Positions 1 through 12,716 are shown, counted from the first letter of the stretch. The stretch is DNA of 64,000 nucleotides from Adineta steineri (GCA_905250115.1 CAJNOI010000047.1:41870-105869), one strand, 5' to 3'. Numbers and translations are program-made. Notes: generated by a model from the letters alone, not told the origin.

Positions 1-658
1 AAAAACGAGCAAAGAAAACTCCAAATCTAAATTCCGATGGTAATGCAACTGTTTCACCAATAAAAATCATTAAAGTTAGTGAAAATCGTAATGAAATACA
101 AGAATCCTTACCACCTCTACCACTACCACCATCATCATTAACTTCAATTGTACCTGATAGTTTTAATAATCTTTTATCAACTAAAAAACTTGAACCTGTT
201 CAAGTTCATTCAGTTGTATCAAAAAGTGGACATCACAAAAAACAAGAAAAACTTTTACAACTAACTATCGTTCAATCAGTCAATGTTAAAACATTAATTA
301 ATTCTCTTCCATCAACTAAAAAAATATTTGAAACATCATCAATTAAATCTGATGACATAAAGTTTGTTTTCTTAATCTTAATATATATATATATATATTC
401 ATATTTGCTATCATTTCTAGTCAAGATATGACATTGCAATCACCGCGTAAAAAACGTGATTTTTATGGTAAATCAACAGGTACACCAACACCCTCATCAC
501 CTGACAATCGATCCTGTGGTCATATTAGTAAAACAGATTCATCTTCACTAAATAAAAATCGTCCTTCATCAACACCTGCTTGTACAGGTATTCTATCAAC
601 AATGACAACATTTCCTGATCGGCCTATTTCTATTCCTCCATTGAAAACATCTTCTTAA
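1..658 (+). CDS. 3' end of an unidentified gene (last two exons)
   Basis: The reading frame is open from base 3 to about 361. It then splices over a short intron (362-420, GT...AG, AT-dinucleotide rich) into an exon at 421-658 that ends in TAA. The joined frame is continuous (phase 2). The visible product is about 198 residues, low in complexity and rich in Ser, Pro, Thr and Lys, with a proline-rich patch near residue 40 and a basic SPRKKRDF motif just after the splice. I do not recognise the family. A disordered tail of a nuclear or regulatory protein is the most that can be said. The 5' part lies outside the window. A polyadenylation signal AATAAA is at 1046-1051. Confidence 0.6.
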
Positions 659-1380
659 ATTTCAATTAATAAGAACAAGTTTTTTTTATTTATCTCAGGT
701 GTACGAAAAAAAAATATTATCTTAATCGAGTAAAATTGTATAATTCATTTGTATTCTTTTCTTTTCTTTTCTTTTCTCTTTGTTACATTGTTTTATAAGT
801 CCGGCTTTAACTTGTTGAAATACAAAATTATGATAATCAAAAACAAAAAAGAACCTACGCACTCGAATTGCTGTTTTTGTCATGTATCGACTTGTTTCAT
901 TTATTATGAAACAATCTTATCCACTAAAAATATTCTAATTTCAATTGACGTTAATCGTGTATTCTCTATTACTATTTTTTTTTGTTTTGTAATGTTTATA
1001 TATAAATATATGTATCGATAGAACAGATAGAAAGACACGAAACAAAATAAATTTTATAGAATTAATAATGTGTATATATTATTTGCAATACTAAATCTAG
1101 AAATTAATTTCCCATTATTTCGTCAATGAAAATATTATTTGTCATTGAGATTAAAACTACGTAAATGATTGAAATGCATGACTAATTACAAGGTTTTGAG
1201 ATAATATTCTATCGTAGATATAATATTGTCCTCTAATTTATCAGTGATATGCTTGTAAAAAAATTAGTAAAGATCATGATTTAGATTTGATAGAATGTAC
1301 TCGTTATCGGTCATCTATTTAATGAATTAGATGTAAAATAAAATAAGAATTATAACATAGGTCATACATAAGAGCGAAGC
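659..1380. other. 3' UTR and intergenic, no gene seen
   Basis: AT-rich sequence after the first gene. It holds an AATAAA at 1046-1051 that could end that transcript. No further coding signal was seen. The open frame at 749-1021 is low-complexity T-rich sequence. Confidence 0.5.
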
Positions 1381-1558
1381 CAGTGGCGGATCTAGGATTT
1401 TAGAAGGGGAGAAAGATACCTGGGGAGAGGGGAGAGCGATATTGGCTAAAAGCTATTTGTTGCGTCCAATCGAAGTAGTGCGAACCTATTTTTGCTGTAA
1501 AAAATCAACAAAAAATTCGGAAGAGGGGGAGCAATCGCCCTTCCTAAATCCACCACTG
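1381..1558. mobile_element. hAT-like MITE, about 178 bp
   Basis: The left end reads CAGTGGCGGATCTAGGA. The reverse complement of the right end reads CAGTGGTGGATTTAGGA, giving terminal inverted repeats with 15 of 17 positions identical. The flanks are AGCGAAGC (1373-1380) and AACGAAGC (1559-1566), an 8-bp target-site duplication with one mismatch, as expected for hAT transposons. There is no coding capacity, so it would be non-autonomous. The interior is relatively G-rich, with GGGGAG runs, compared with its AT-rich surroundings. Confidence 0.75.
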
Positions 1559-1895
1559 AACGAAGCATAGAATAGTTGCTTGATTTAACTGAAATCGAAT
1601 CCTGATTCGTTTGTTGTTTTTGATCATATTATTAAACTTTAAGAAAAATAATTTGTTAAGTGTAAACATTTTTTACTTTTTCTTTCAATAGATACTTGCG
1701 TCCTCTAGTCATAGGTAAAAATTAAAAAAATCAAGTTAGTTATAATTTGTCTAGAAATATGGACCAATGAAATGGCAAATGCTGTCGTTGTCAATATGGC
1801 GGCAGAGTTTAACCAGCTTATTCTAAATTGGACATACAGATATATATATATAGATATATATATTCTTTACTTTTCTTTTCGTTTTCAGATACAAA
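1559..1895. promoter_or_regulatory. Upstream region of the ribophorin II gene
   Basis: This is 337 bp between the MITE and the RPN2 start codon. It is AT-rich with a TATATATA run near 1841-1862 that could be promoter or 5' UTR sequence. No specific site could be assigned. Confidence 0.3.
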
Positions 1896-4252
1896 ATGAC
1901 GTCTACATCGTTTATGATGATCATTTTTATGATCTTACCAATATTTTCCTGGTGTGCTACCTCAACTGTAGCTGCTAATTTAAGTCCAGCTAATTTAGAT
2001 GGTCTTAAAGCTCAATTTCAAACAGCCATGAAATCATTTTCGGATGTAGCATCATTACATTACACTTTAGCTGGTATTAAAGAACTTGGTGTTCAACCAC
2101 CTGATTCATTTTGTAATGACATCAAAAAATTAGTTGATAAATCGAATATTGAATCAATCTATCATGCAACTGAAGCAGCTAAAACATTAGCTAATTGCAA
2201 AGTACTTCGTTTTTTAACTTAAATCAAAAGCTTATTACTATTTTTATTTATTTTTTAGTTACCTGTAGAAGATTACCGTTCAGTTGTAACATCAACTCTT
2301 CAATCTGATAAAAGTACAACATCGGAAATTTATTATGCTGTAAGCTCAAGTGTTAATCTTGGTTTAACTGTTGATGAAGCTAGCATTGAAAAACGTCTTA
2401 ATACATTAGCTAAAACAGATGATAGTATCTTAAGTCAAGGTTATGCATTATTAACAGGCGCACAATTAAGTCAACCAGTTGCCAAATTTTATGCTGATAC
2501 AGTTAATGATCTTGTTCAACAAGCTGATGAAATCGATGGACGTACATTACAATATGAAGGTGGTGTTGGTACAACAGCACTTTTAGTTAGTGCATTTTAT
2601 GAAGTTGCTGAAAAAGCTGGTGCAGCAATGAAAATTGATCCAAAACAATTACATAAATTTGCATCGTATTTTTCAACTAAACGACATGTTGCTACTTTAC
2701 GCAGTGCTTATTATTTAACAAAAGTATTTAAATATTTATCCGATAATAAAGTAAGATCATCAAAAATTTATATTGAAAAAAATACAATTGATTGTAATTT
2801 TAGAATACAATGCCAGTTGTAGTTACACGTGTTAGTCCATCGGCTATTAGTGCACAAAATCCATCAGTACTTGTTTCAGTATCAAATCTTTTAGGACAAC
2901 CAGTTGGTGAAATATCTGTTGTTGCTGAATCTGCAAAACGTAAAGACGATGGAGTTGTTGTTATATCCAAACAAAAACTTACATCAAAAGCTAGTGATTT
3001 GTATGTTTATTATGAAAAAAATAAAAACAAATTTATCGAATATTTTTATTTAGCTCCGTATTTGAATTACCATTCTATGATACAAAAATTCCTCGTGGAT
3101 TTTATACAATTCATTTAACATTAACACCACGTGGTGATGGAAAACTTATTGGTTTAACTGATAATACAGTTCGTATTCAAAACAAAAGATTTTTCATTAA
3201 AAATATATGTATCATATTTTCTAGATTGATGTTAAAGTTACATCAGAAGGAGCAATTGAAAATGCTGAATTAAGTGTTTCAGATCGTGATAATACTGCTC
3301 AAGCTAAGACATACAAGTAAGTGAAATCTATCATAATAAATACAAAAAAAATGTCATTTGTTTATTAAATTATGTAGATTAACATATCCAAATGTTCAAT
3401 CAGAAAAACTTGAACTTGATTATCATCAAAAATTAGTATTAAAATTCCAAATAAAAGATAAACGAACTGGCGAATTTATTCGTGTTCAACAAGCATTTTT
3501 ACGTTTTACAAATAAAAAATCCAATAAAGAAATTATTTATTTAGCCGAAGCAACCGATGGTAGTAATTCACAATATAAAGTTGAAGTGGTATGTAAATAA
3601 AAAAACATTATTTTTATATACTTAAATTTTTTCAATTAGGATTTACAAACAAATGCCAATGATTTTCGTCATCAATCAGGTGCTTATAATGCTGCTTTAA
3701 TTCTTGGTGATCAATTATTACAAAATGCCTATGAATGGAAATTAAACGATAATATTCAATTATCATTCCATGAAGATAGTCAAGCCGATAAAAACCATCA
3801 AAACTTATATGTCCCACGACCAGAAATCGTTCATCAATTCCGTTTAGATGAAGTTCGACCACCAACTGTTGTTTCACTTGTTTTTAGTGCTTTAACATTA
3901 TTACCATTATTAATTCTTTTCATTTTAGTAAGAAGATTCGAATTTTTTTTTTCAAAAAAAAAACAAAATTTTTATTTTAGTGGATTAAACTTGGTTTTAA
4001 TTTATCTGGTTTACCATTAGGACTTAGTCCATTAGGTTTCCATATATCTCATGGAGGTAAATTAATGATTAAGAACAAAAATTTAAATATATTTTTTTTG
4101 TTTTAGCCGTTTTTGCATTGATGTTTTTCTATTGGAAATATTTGGATATGTTTCAAACAATTCGTTATTTAGCTTTGATTTCAATCCCATTATTTATTTT
4201 TGGTCATCGAGTATTAGCAACATTAGCTGCTCGACGAGAAAAGAAAGCTTAG
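1896..4252 (+). CDS. RPN2: Ribophorin II, oligosaccharyltransferase subunit (9 exons, 640 aa)
   Basis: Subunit of the ER oligosaccharyltransferase complex that transfers N-glycans to nascent proteins. Exons: 1896-2201, 2259-2750, 2804-3000, 3054-3168, 3225-3316, 3378-3588, 3640-3927, 3981-4056, 4107-4252. All phases agree and the total is 640 residues (human about 631). It starts with a hydrophobic signal peptide (about residues 1-26). A long lumenal region matches the family in order, including PVVVTRVSPSAISAQNP and the RPPTVVSLVFSALTLLPLL entry to the membrane. Three C-terminal membrane segments and a basic cytosolic tail (RREKKA) follow. Exon 4 needs a weak donor (GTTCGT at 3169) to keep frame, so that boundary is the least certain. 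Convergent with RUSF1 downstream. AATAAA at 4269-4274. Confidence 0.95.
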
Positions 4253-4741
4253 TTAATTCGTCTTGATGAATAAAAGAAAAGAACATTGAACAATTCTCTT
4301 TCTGTTATTGTTTTTTCATTTTCTCTTTATTATTATTGTTGTTGTTGTTTTGTGTATGTCTAGATCATATTTAACATGTTTTGTTTTTTTGACTTTTATT
4401 TCCATAAGCTATGTGAAATTCTACACGTTTTTTCATTCATTGTTGTAGTTTAGCTCACTTTATTTAAAAGACATTGACGGTGATTCGAACGTGAGCAATG
4501 TATGTGAAGGTTTTTCTTTATGACTTTTTATCAAGTTTTTTTTTTTTTTGTTTTCCTTTGAAGATTTTCATAAAACAACACAAGGTCCGACATAATTAAC
4601 GTTATTTATTTGTTCAAAAAAAGAAAATGCTTTTGTCAATATTAATATCAGATAAAGAAAAATAACGACAATCCTAAACATTTACTATTATAATAGCGCG
4701 AATAAATATAGTTTGCGAGATTTTCAATATAACAAAAAAAA
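4253..4741. other. Convergent 3' intergenic region
   Basis: Lies between the converging RPN2 and RUSF1 genes. It contains the RPN2 polyadenylation signal near 4269 and T-rich tracts. No gene was seen. Confidence 0.5.
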
Positions 4742-6267
4742 TTACTGAATTCGATAAACATCGATATTAAATAGACATCGATGAAAATTATAACCATTTT
4801 GTAAACAGATTTGTTTGAATTGTTCATAACATTTATTATTATCTTCATGTAATATATCTAAACATGTATTTAAGTTGGGTAATTGTTTTTGTATACGATT
4901 AATTAATAGATGAAATCCTTCATTTGAATATTCTCTTGTTGTATTCATTGCGCAGGAAAGTATTTCAATAAAAAAATTTATTCGAATTAAATCATCTGTA
5001 TCAGAATGTGGTTTAAGAAGAACATAAAATGTATTAGTTTGTTTATCATATAATATTAAAAAACGTTCATATTCATTCGTATGAAATTTTTCTAATTGTT
5101 CTTGTGTTGGAAAAATTCTTTCAGGTATAGAATTTAGTGATATACCTATATGGGAATAATATGGTATTGATGTTTTAAATAATATTGGTTCTTGATTATT
5201 AACTTGTTCAATAGAAAGTATTTGTTTACCATTTGTTTGAAAATATTCTAAACAAACTAAATGAAAACGTTGATGATTAAATACATTAAATAAAATGCAT
5301 CGTTTTGCTTTATAATTTCCCCAAAGATGTCCACAAGTTAAAATAATAAATATTGGCCATATAAAACTTATTGGAAGAATTGAAAGAAGAGCAACATTAA
5401 CAAATAGAGCGACTAGACTAACCACTAAATATATTCGAATATATGTATATAAATTTTAATGTACATATATATTCTATTTACTTGTTTCTAAACTGGAACA
5501 TTTTGCTGTTATATCAGCAACATTATTATGACGTGCTTGATGCTAAATGAATAAAAAAAACGATGTGTTAATCAGCGCAGTTTCAGTATTCATATGATAA
5601 CTATAGAATAGTGGATCTAGATCTGAATATATCTTACTTGAAATATGACTGTTCTTGTTGAACCGTGAATAACTCCTGTTACTGCTCGACATATATTCGA
5701 AATACTCGAAATAAATAATAGTGCCGGTTGAAAATAAGGTGTTATTAAATCCAATATACATGCAACATCATTGAGTATATCACCGAAAAAATGCCATCGT
5801 TTACAATCAGCATCTAATGATGATGCAAAACCCCAGGCAAATATAATTCGACCGATCATTCCTGCACCATCTTTAAGTAACCAAACAATTGCAGCAGATA
5901 AATATTTCGATGTATTTTCTCCAACACCCATTCCACGAAAAAGTGCACTAAATGCTAATGCACCGGATATTGCAATACATCCAGTTTGAAATATATTATA
6001 AAATTGATAAATACCATAATCAGAACTAACACCTAGCGATGAAAAAAATTAATTTTATTAAATAGAAGAAATATATGCATTACTTAATGGATAATTATCT
6101 GGATAGAAAAACGCTCGAAAAAGAGATAAAAAAGAAAGATTCGATTTTTTATTTATTGTTGATACATTTACACATTTTCGTTGGTTTTCTATTCGATATA
6201 AATTCGTTTTTTCTCCACATTCATATTCTTGAATGAAAAACTTATCTTTATTTTCATCTTCTTTCAT
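4742..6267 (-). CDS. RUSF1: RUS family protein, DUF647 (RUSF1-like; 4 exons, 440 aa)
   Basis: Exons in reading order: 6267-6084, 6032-5638, 5542-5482, 5424-4742. Phases agree and give 440 residues (human RUSF1 about 468). Diagnostic stretches are FYPDNYPLSVSSDYG near the start, GVGENTSKYLSA, KDGAGMIGRIIFAW, ADCKRWHFFGDILNDVA and HQARHNNVADITAKCSSLE, all in family order. Several hydrophobic segments fall in the central DUF647 domain. The family is conserved from plants (ROOT UV-B SENSITIVE) to animals. Its molecular function in animals is not established. The methionine at 6267 gives an N terminus of normal length. Confidence 0.9.
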
Positions 6268-6335
6268 CTACAAAGTTGGAATATACGATTTTCATGAATA
6301 AAAAAAATTAAAGAAAAAAAAAGAATTTTTTATTT

Positions 6336-7076
6336 TTAATAAATAACTGGTTTTTCAGGAAAGCCAAGAATTAATTGTGGATCAGGACACTTATGAAGCA
6401 TTGTTAATGCATCGATTTTTGATGCAACACCAGGATAATCACCTTTCATATTATCCATATCAGATATAATTTGAAAATGTAAATGTGGACTCCAACCACC
6501 ATTTTCAGATTTACTTCCAATATATCCAACGAGTTGACCTGGTTCAAAAGATTGTCCAACAGTTAAATTTTCCAAACTAATCAAACTTAAATGTCCATAG
6601 AGTGTATAGAAATGTATATTTTTATCAAGATCATGTTCGAGAATTATTGTTGGTCCATAATCAAATGGTTTATCATTATTTTGAAAACTATGTATACGTC
6701 CAGCAAGTGGAGCATAAATAAGAGTATTGGCTTTTAATGTTATATCAACACCTAAATGTATACAACGATCATTTTCAGCAAATTGAGCTCCTTGAGAATA
6801 AATATTTCGTTCTTCACCATATCCACCTAACCTATATGAAAAATAGAAAAATATAAATAAGAACAAATAGAATTATTATTACCAAACAAAATTTATATGA
6901 TCAAGACTATTAACATAGGCTTCCCAATCTGGATGTTTTTGTATTTCTTTATTATGAATACTTAAATCAAGCTCACGAGCATTTTTTGTTGTTAATGGAA
7001 AACCAAGTATTGGAGAGAATGTATAATGATGTTTTAAAAGACCCGAAACAAGACGTGTCGCGTCATCCGATGCCAT
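6336..7076 (-). CDS. M23-type metallopeptidase domain protein (2 exons, 229 aa)
   Basis: Exons 7076-6883 and 6831-6336 join in phase across a 51-bp intron to give 229 residues. The C-terminal half carries the LytM/M23 signature: H90-x3-D94 (HLGVD), then H145 (LYGHLS), then the H181-x-H183 pair (SPHLHFQI). These are the zinc ligands and catalytic histidine of bacterial peptidoglycan endopeptidases. There is no signal peptide or membrane segment. The N-terminal 65 residues have no recognised domain. M23 is overwhelmingly bacterial, so bacterial ancestry is plausible, but the AT-rich codon use and the intron show it is settled in this genome. The substrate is unknown. It lies head to head with the ELAV-like gene, 583 bp apart. 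Confidence 0.85.
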
Positions 7077-7659
7077 TGCGATTTATTTTTAAATAGAATA
7101 GAACGTAATATTTGACTTTTATATCTATTATCGGATTGTTTTTCATATCGATAACTTTTATCTTCTATAAATTCTAATTTTGATTTCGTTCCTTAGTATC
7201 AAAGTACTCAATGACCTAACTCCACATATTGCATTGCCAATGGTAGATAATTGTTGACGAATGAACGATATAAATATGAAAAAAAATCACAGATGGCAGC
7301 GAAATATTGTTTTATTAATTTTTCATTTTTTCTATATAAAATTATTTTCATAGTCTATGTAAACATGCGATTTTTTCTAGGAAATTAATAATATTCTAAA
7401 TAATTAGAAAAAGATTTACTTGATCGTTTTTTCAACTTCCCGCTCATATGAAAATGACGCGCACAATATTTTATAGTTATGATTTTGTAACTAAGTAGTA
7501 AAAGTTAGTTGTTGAATCTATTTCCCAAAAATAAGAAGTTTCCTCTTCATAACATCATTTCATTATCATTCAATCATCGGCTGATTAGAATTATCATTAA
7601 CATCATATTCTAACACTTTTTCATACTTCCAACATCCGATTTTATACTTTTTCATAAAA
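7077..7659. promoter_or_regulatory. Divergent intergenic region between M23 and ELAV-like genes
   Basis: This 583-bp stretch separates two divergently oriented start codons, so it should hold both promoters and 5' UTRs. It is AT-rich. No specific factor site was identified. Confidence 0.45.
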
Positions 7660-9305
7660 ATGGTTTTAAATAATTCAATCGATCATACTACTATAAATAC
7701 ATTATCGGATATATCATTAGGTAGTGGTCATACGAAAGGTACTGATTCAAGTGGTTATGCTTCAAATTTAAGTAAAAATGGTCATAGTCGTACATGTTTA
7801 ATTGTTAATTATCTTCCACAATCAGTTAAAGAACAACAATTTCATCAAATGTTTGCACGTATTGGTCGATTACGATACTGTCGTTTAATGTAAAATTAAC
7901 TTATAATATAAGAATTGATTGATATGAGTTTTATTAGGTATGATCGAGCAACAGGGTATTCATATGGATATGGTTTTGTTGATTATTATCAAGCTGAAGA
8001 TGCAGCGAAAGGTAAATTACTTTTTCGAATTCTTTGTTCATTTGTTTTTCTTTCTATAGCAATTGATACATTGAATCAATTAAAAATGGAACATAAAACT
8101 ATTAAAGTATCATATGCAAGACCAAAATGTGAAGAAACACGTGGTACAAATCTTTATATACGAAATTTACCTGGTAATATAAAATACGGTGAAATCATAA
8201 ATTTCATTTCTTATGAATTTTCATAGAAAAATGTGATGAAAATAAATTAATTGAATTATTTTCACCATTTGGAGAAATAATTCAAGCACGTGTTATTCGT
8301 GATCAATCAACAGAAAGTCCACGAGGTATTGCATTCGTCATTATGGGTACTCGTTCACAAGCACAACGTGCTGGTAAAAACATTACAAAGATTTTCTTAC
8401 AATAAAATCTAAATGAATTATTTTTTAGTTGAATATCTTAATGGAAAAATTATTGATCATCAACGTCCATTACTTGTTAAATTTGCTGATGATGATAAAC
8501 GTCGACGTCAATTAATGGCACGCTATTTACCACAAATCGATAATAATAATAATATTTCATCATTATCAAATTCAACAAATCTTCATGATCCATCTGATGT
8601 TCTTACTGCACAAATAGCTCAATTAAATTTAATTGCAAATGGAAATAATTCGAACAATGATACACAACAACAAGGACAAGATATGAATTTACTTATGAAT
8701 ACTTTATTAATGATGCCATTTTGGTCAAATGTATGTTCATCATCAATTCCATTACCTGTTCTATATCCAAATAACATTACAACATCACAAAATAAAAATA
8801 CGGAACAAATACTTGATGAATTAGCAACGACAAATGGAGTGTAATTTTTTAATATTTATTTTGAGTCAAAAATGTTGTTTACTTATTTAGATCAAATTCG
8901 TCGTTAACATCTAATGAATCATTGAATAATGGAACAGGTCAACAATCAAGTGTTGATTCAACTGATTCATCATCAGTTCCATCGAATATAGTTGATGCAT
9001 CAACTGGTGGTTTTGTTGTTTTTATTTATGGTATTGGACCAGAAACAACACAAGAAGAAGTCTTAAATATTTTCCAAAGTTTTGGACCTATACTTCGTAC
9101 AGATATTATTAAAAATAAACGAACAACTATTGGAAAAGGTTATTCTTGTTATTCATTCATCGATAAAATTATGAAACTTTTATTTCTAATTTAAGGTTAT
9201 GGTTTTGTAGTATTTCGACATATGAACGATGCATTAGCATCAATTAAAGCATTACATAATATGCCATATAAAGGTCGTTTCTTACAAGTACGATTTCGTG
9301 TATAA
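7660..9305 (+). CDS. ELAV/Hu-type RNA-binding protein with three RRMs (7 exons, 449 aa)
   Basis: Exons: 7660-7889, 7938-8011, 8060-8188, 8227-8373, 8429-8840, 8891-9138, 9196-9305. RRM1 has RNP2 LIVNYL and RNP1 YGYGFVDY, followed by the ELAV-typical TIKVSYARP. RRM2 has LYIRNL and RGIAFVIM. A long Asn/Ser/Gln-rich linker of about 190 residues separates RRM2 from a C-terminal RRM3 (VFIYGI, KGYGFVVF) that ends the protein. This is the architecture of ELAV/Hu proteins, which bind AU-rich elements and control splicing and mRNA stability, often in neurons. RRM2 is more diverged than RRM1. Exon 6 uses a non-consensus donor (GTTATT at 9139) and the next acceptor is AAG; the frame and RNP1 are correct only with that splice. 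Confidence 0.88.
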
Positions 9306-9783
9306 AAACAAATGAAAATCAGCCAATTATTCATTTATATCTTATGTTCGTATTAAAATACAAAACAGATCATTAATGAATGATCAAATAAATCGATTCA
9401 TGAAGATCAAAAGTTCATCTATTATATATATATAAGTTCGAGTACACTTCTGTTTGTCGTGATTCAGTTCGTGTACATTATTCTTGTGTTTGTATTATTA
9501 GAAATAGATAAATAAATTAGCATATCGATTTGGATTATCCGATCGAACGAAGAAAAAAAAATAATAATAAAAACGAAGTCAGAATTACAGCGATCTCTTT
9601 TGATAATATTTTTTATTAGATACTCATTTTTTACTATTCTATTCAAAACGAATAATTATAGGTTAGAAGGTAATGTACTCGATTATCGAAATAAGTGACA
9701 TTCTTTTCTCTTTTCGTATTTAAATATAGCTTTGTTTATTATTATATGAGTATTTTTTTCTTTCGATAAAAGGTTTATTTAAA
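9306..9783. other. Intergenic between ELAV-like and GH63 genes
   Basis: AT-rich 3' UTR of the upstream gene and presumed promoter of the next, with a short TATATATATATA run near 9424-9434. No coding sequence was seen. Confidence 0.45.
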
Positions 9784-12716
9784 ATGCCTACATCATTCGA
9801 TGCTGAACACGGACGTTTACGTGAAGATTCTGCTCGGGAAAGTAATTGGAAAAGATGGGGACCATATTTAGCTGAACGACAATGGGGTACTGTTCGTGAA
9901 GTAAATAGAAAAACTTTTTTTTGTCCATTCATATGTTGACTTTTATGAAATAGGATTATTCTGATACGGGTGATTGTTGGACATATTTTCCGCATGATCA
10001 TGCACGATCACGTGCTTATCGTTGGGGTGAAGATGGTCTTTTAGGTTTTACTGATCGTGAATGTCGTTTATGTTTTTCATTATCATTATGGAATGAAAAA
10101 GATTCTATACTTAAAGAACGTTTATTTGGTTTAACTGGACCTGGTAATTATTATTCTATATATTTTTGTTTTATAATTAAAAAAAATTTCAGAAGGAAAT
10201 CATGGTGAAGATGTTAAAGAACTTTATTATTATCTTGATTCAACGCCAACACATTCTTATTTTAAAAGTCTTTATAAATATCCACAAAATGAATATCCAT
10301 ATCAACAATTAATTGAAGAAAATCGTTCTCGTTCAAAAGAAGAACGTGAATATGAATTACTCGATACAAAACTATTTGATAATAATGAATATTTCGATAT
10401 CTCAGCTGAATATGCAAAAAATTCTCCGGATGATATTCTCATTCGAATTAAAATTGAAAATCGTTCATCAAATGATGCACCATTACATCTTATTCCAACA
10501 TTATTTTTTCGTAATACATGGTCATGGGGTTGTAAACATGAAGGTTGTACAATGCGTCCAAATATTGAACAAAAAGATAATGAAAATTTTCTACGTACAA
10601 AACATGATACACTTGAGCCATTTCTATTCGATATTAATACCGATGAAAATCAACAAATGCCTGAAGTACTTTTTACAGAAAATGAAACAAATGTTCAACG
10701 GTTATATAATATCGATAATCCTAAACCATATGTTAAAGATGCATTTAATGAATATATTATAAATAAACAAAAAGATCTTGTTAATCCAAAACGACGTGGT
10801 ACAAAAGTTGGATTATATTATCGTTTGAATGTTAAAGCTAAATCATCGGCAACAATTCGTCTTCGATTATATCGTTTATTAGATGATGGAAAAATTCCAG
10901 CTAAACTTGATTTTAAATCTATTGATGAAATATTTGAAAAACGAATTAATGAAACTGAAGAATTTTATTCGGCGACAATTAATTCGAAATTAAATCAAGA
11001 TGAAAGAAATATTGTTCGACAAGCTTATGCTGGTCTTTTACATTCAAAACAATTTTATCATTATATAATCGACGAATGGATTGATGGTGATAGTGATATA
11101 ATGAGTGCATCAGAAGCTCGTAAAAAAAATATTAGAAATAAAGATTGGTTACATTTGTAAGTTAATATTTTTCTCATTTTCTTTTAATCGTTTTTTTCTG
11201 TCTATTAGATACTGTCGAGATATAATATCAATGCCTGATAAATGGGAATATCCATGGTTTGCTAGTTGGGATTTAGCATTTCATGTTGTTCCATTTGCAC
11301 ATATTGATCCTCATTTTGCTAAAACACAATTAAGATTATTTTTACGTGAATGGTATATGCATCCAAATGGACAAATTCCAGCATATGAATTTAATTTTGG
11401 TGATGTTAATCCACCAGTTGGTGCTTGGGCAGCATGGCGAATATATAAAATGTCGACGGATAAAAAAGAAGAGCGTGATCGATCATTTCTTGAAAGTGTT
11501 TTTCTTAAATATTTAATGAATTTTACTTGGTGGGTTAATCGTAAAGATCCGGATAATCAAAATTTATTTGCTGGTGGTTTTCTTGGTCTTGATAATATCG
11601 GTGTATTTGATCGTTCTGCAAAATTACCTGAAGGTGGTACAATGCATCAATCAGATGGTACATCATGGATGTGTTTCTATAGTTTAACAATGTTTGCTAT
11701 TGCAATTGAATTAGCTGGTGGTGTCAATGGTTCACCTGTTATTGAAGCATATGAAGATATGGCATCGAAATTTTTCGAGCATTTTGTTCAAATTGTTGAT
11801 GCAATGAATGTTCATGGTGGTACAGGTTTATGGGATGAAGAAGATGGGTTCTATTATGATCAAGTAAAGTGTGGTAAAACAGATGAGATTACTATATTGA
11901 AATGTAAGAAGAATTGGTTTGTTTTTTTATGCTTTGAACTTTTTGTTTTTTTGAATAGCACGTTCATTAGTTGGTGTAATGCCATTAATTGCTGTTTCTG
12001 TTCTTGAAGTTGAAAGAATCGAGAATTTACCAGGTTTTAAAAAACGTTTAGATTGGTTTTTAAAATATAAACCTAGTCTTCGACAACATATGACTCATCG
12101 AAAATCAACTAAACATGATAGTAGTGAAGCTTATTTACTTGCAATACCATCAGAAGATCGTCTTCGTCGCATGCTTGCATATATATTAGATGAAAATGAA
12201 TTTCTTTCTGAGTATGGTTTACGTTCATTATCAAAATATCATGACAAACATCCATATGTATTTCATGGATGTCATCAAGAAGATCAATGTGTCAGTTATT
12301 CACCAGGTGAATCAAAAACGGGCATGTTCGGAGGAAATTCTAATTGGCGTGGTCCAATATGGTTATGTATTAATTATTTAGTTATTGAAGCACTTGAACG
12401 TTATCATCGTTCGTATGGTGATGAATGGAAAATCGAATGTCCAACCGGAAGTGGAAAATTAATGAATTTAAAAGAAGTATCACAAGAACTTGCTAGACGT
12501 TTAGTGAAAATATTTCTATTAGATGAAAATGGTAAACGACCATGCAATGGTGATGATAAGATTTATGAAACGGATCCAAATTTTCGTGATCTAGTACTTT
12601 TTTATGAATATTTTCATGGTTGTACAGGACGTGGATTAGGTGCTAGTCATCAAACAGGTTGGACAGCATTAATTATTCAACATATTGAAGATATTGCAAA
12701 ATTACGTAAAGATTAA
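9784..12716 (+). CDS. GH63-type glycoside hydrolase, YMR196W-like (5 exons, 907 aa)
   Basis: Exons: 9784-9900, 9954-10143, 10193-11156, 11209-11903, 11959-12716. All phases agree. The product has no signal peptide or membrane anchor, unlike the ER glucosidase I of GH63. It resembles the cytosolic group that includes yeast YMR196W and many bacterial proteins. Motifs: an N-terminal [12 protein letters not shown] and [17 protein letters not shown]; the barrel motif [10 protein letters not shown], with D445 the likely general acid by analogy to GH63/GH37; [31 protein letters not shown]; and a terminal [16 protein letters not shown]. The expected fold is an (alpha/alpha)6 barrel acting on alpha-glucosides or related sugars. 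Substrate unknown. Animal genomes usually lack this group as far as I know, so transfer is possible. Confidence 0.87.

Noticed and set aside
6832..6866. Alternative methionine start (MFLFIFFYFS) for the M23 protein
   Set aside because: This piece lies in a GT...AG intron. Splicing to the upstream exon gives a longer protein with continuous frame.
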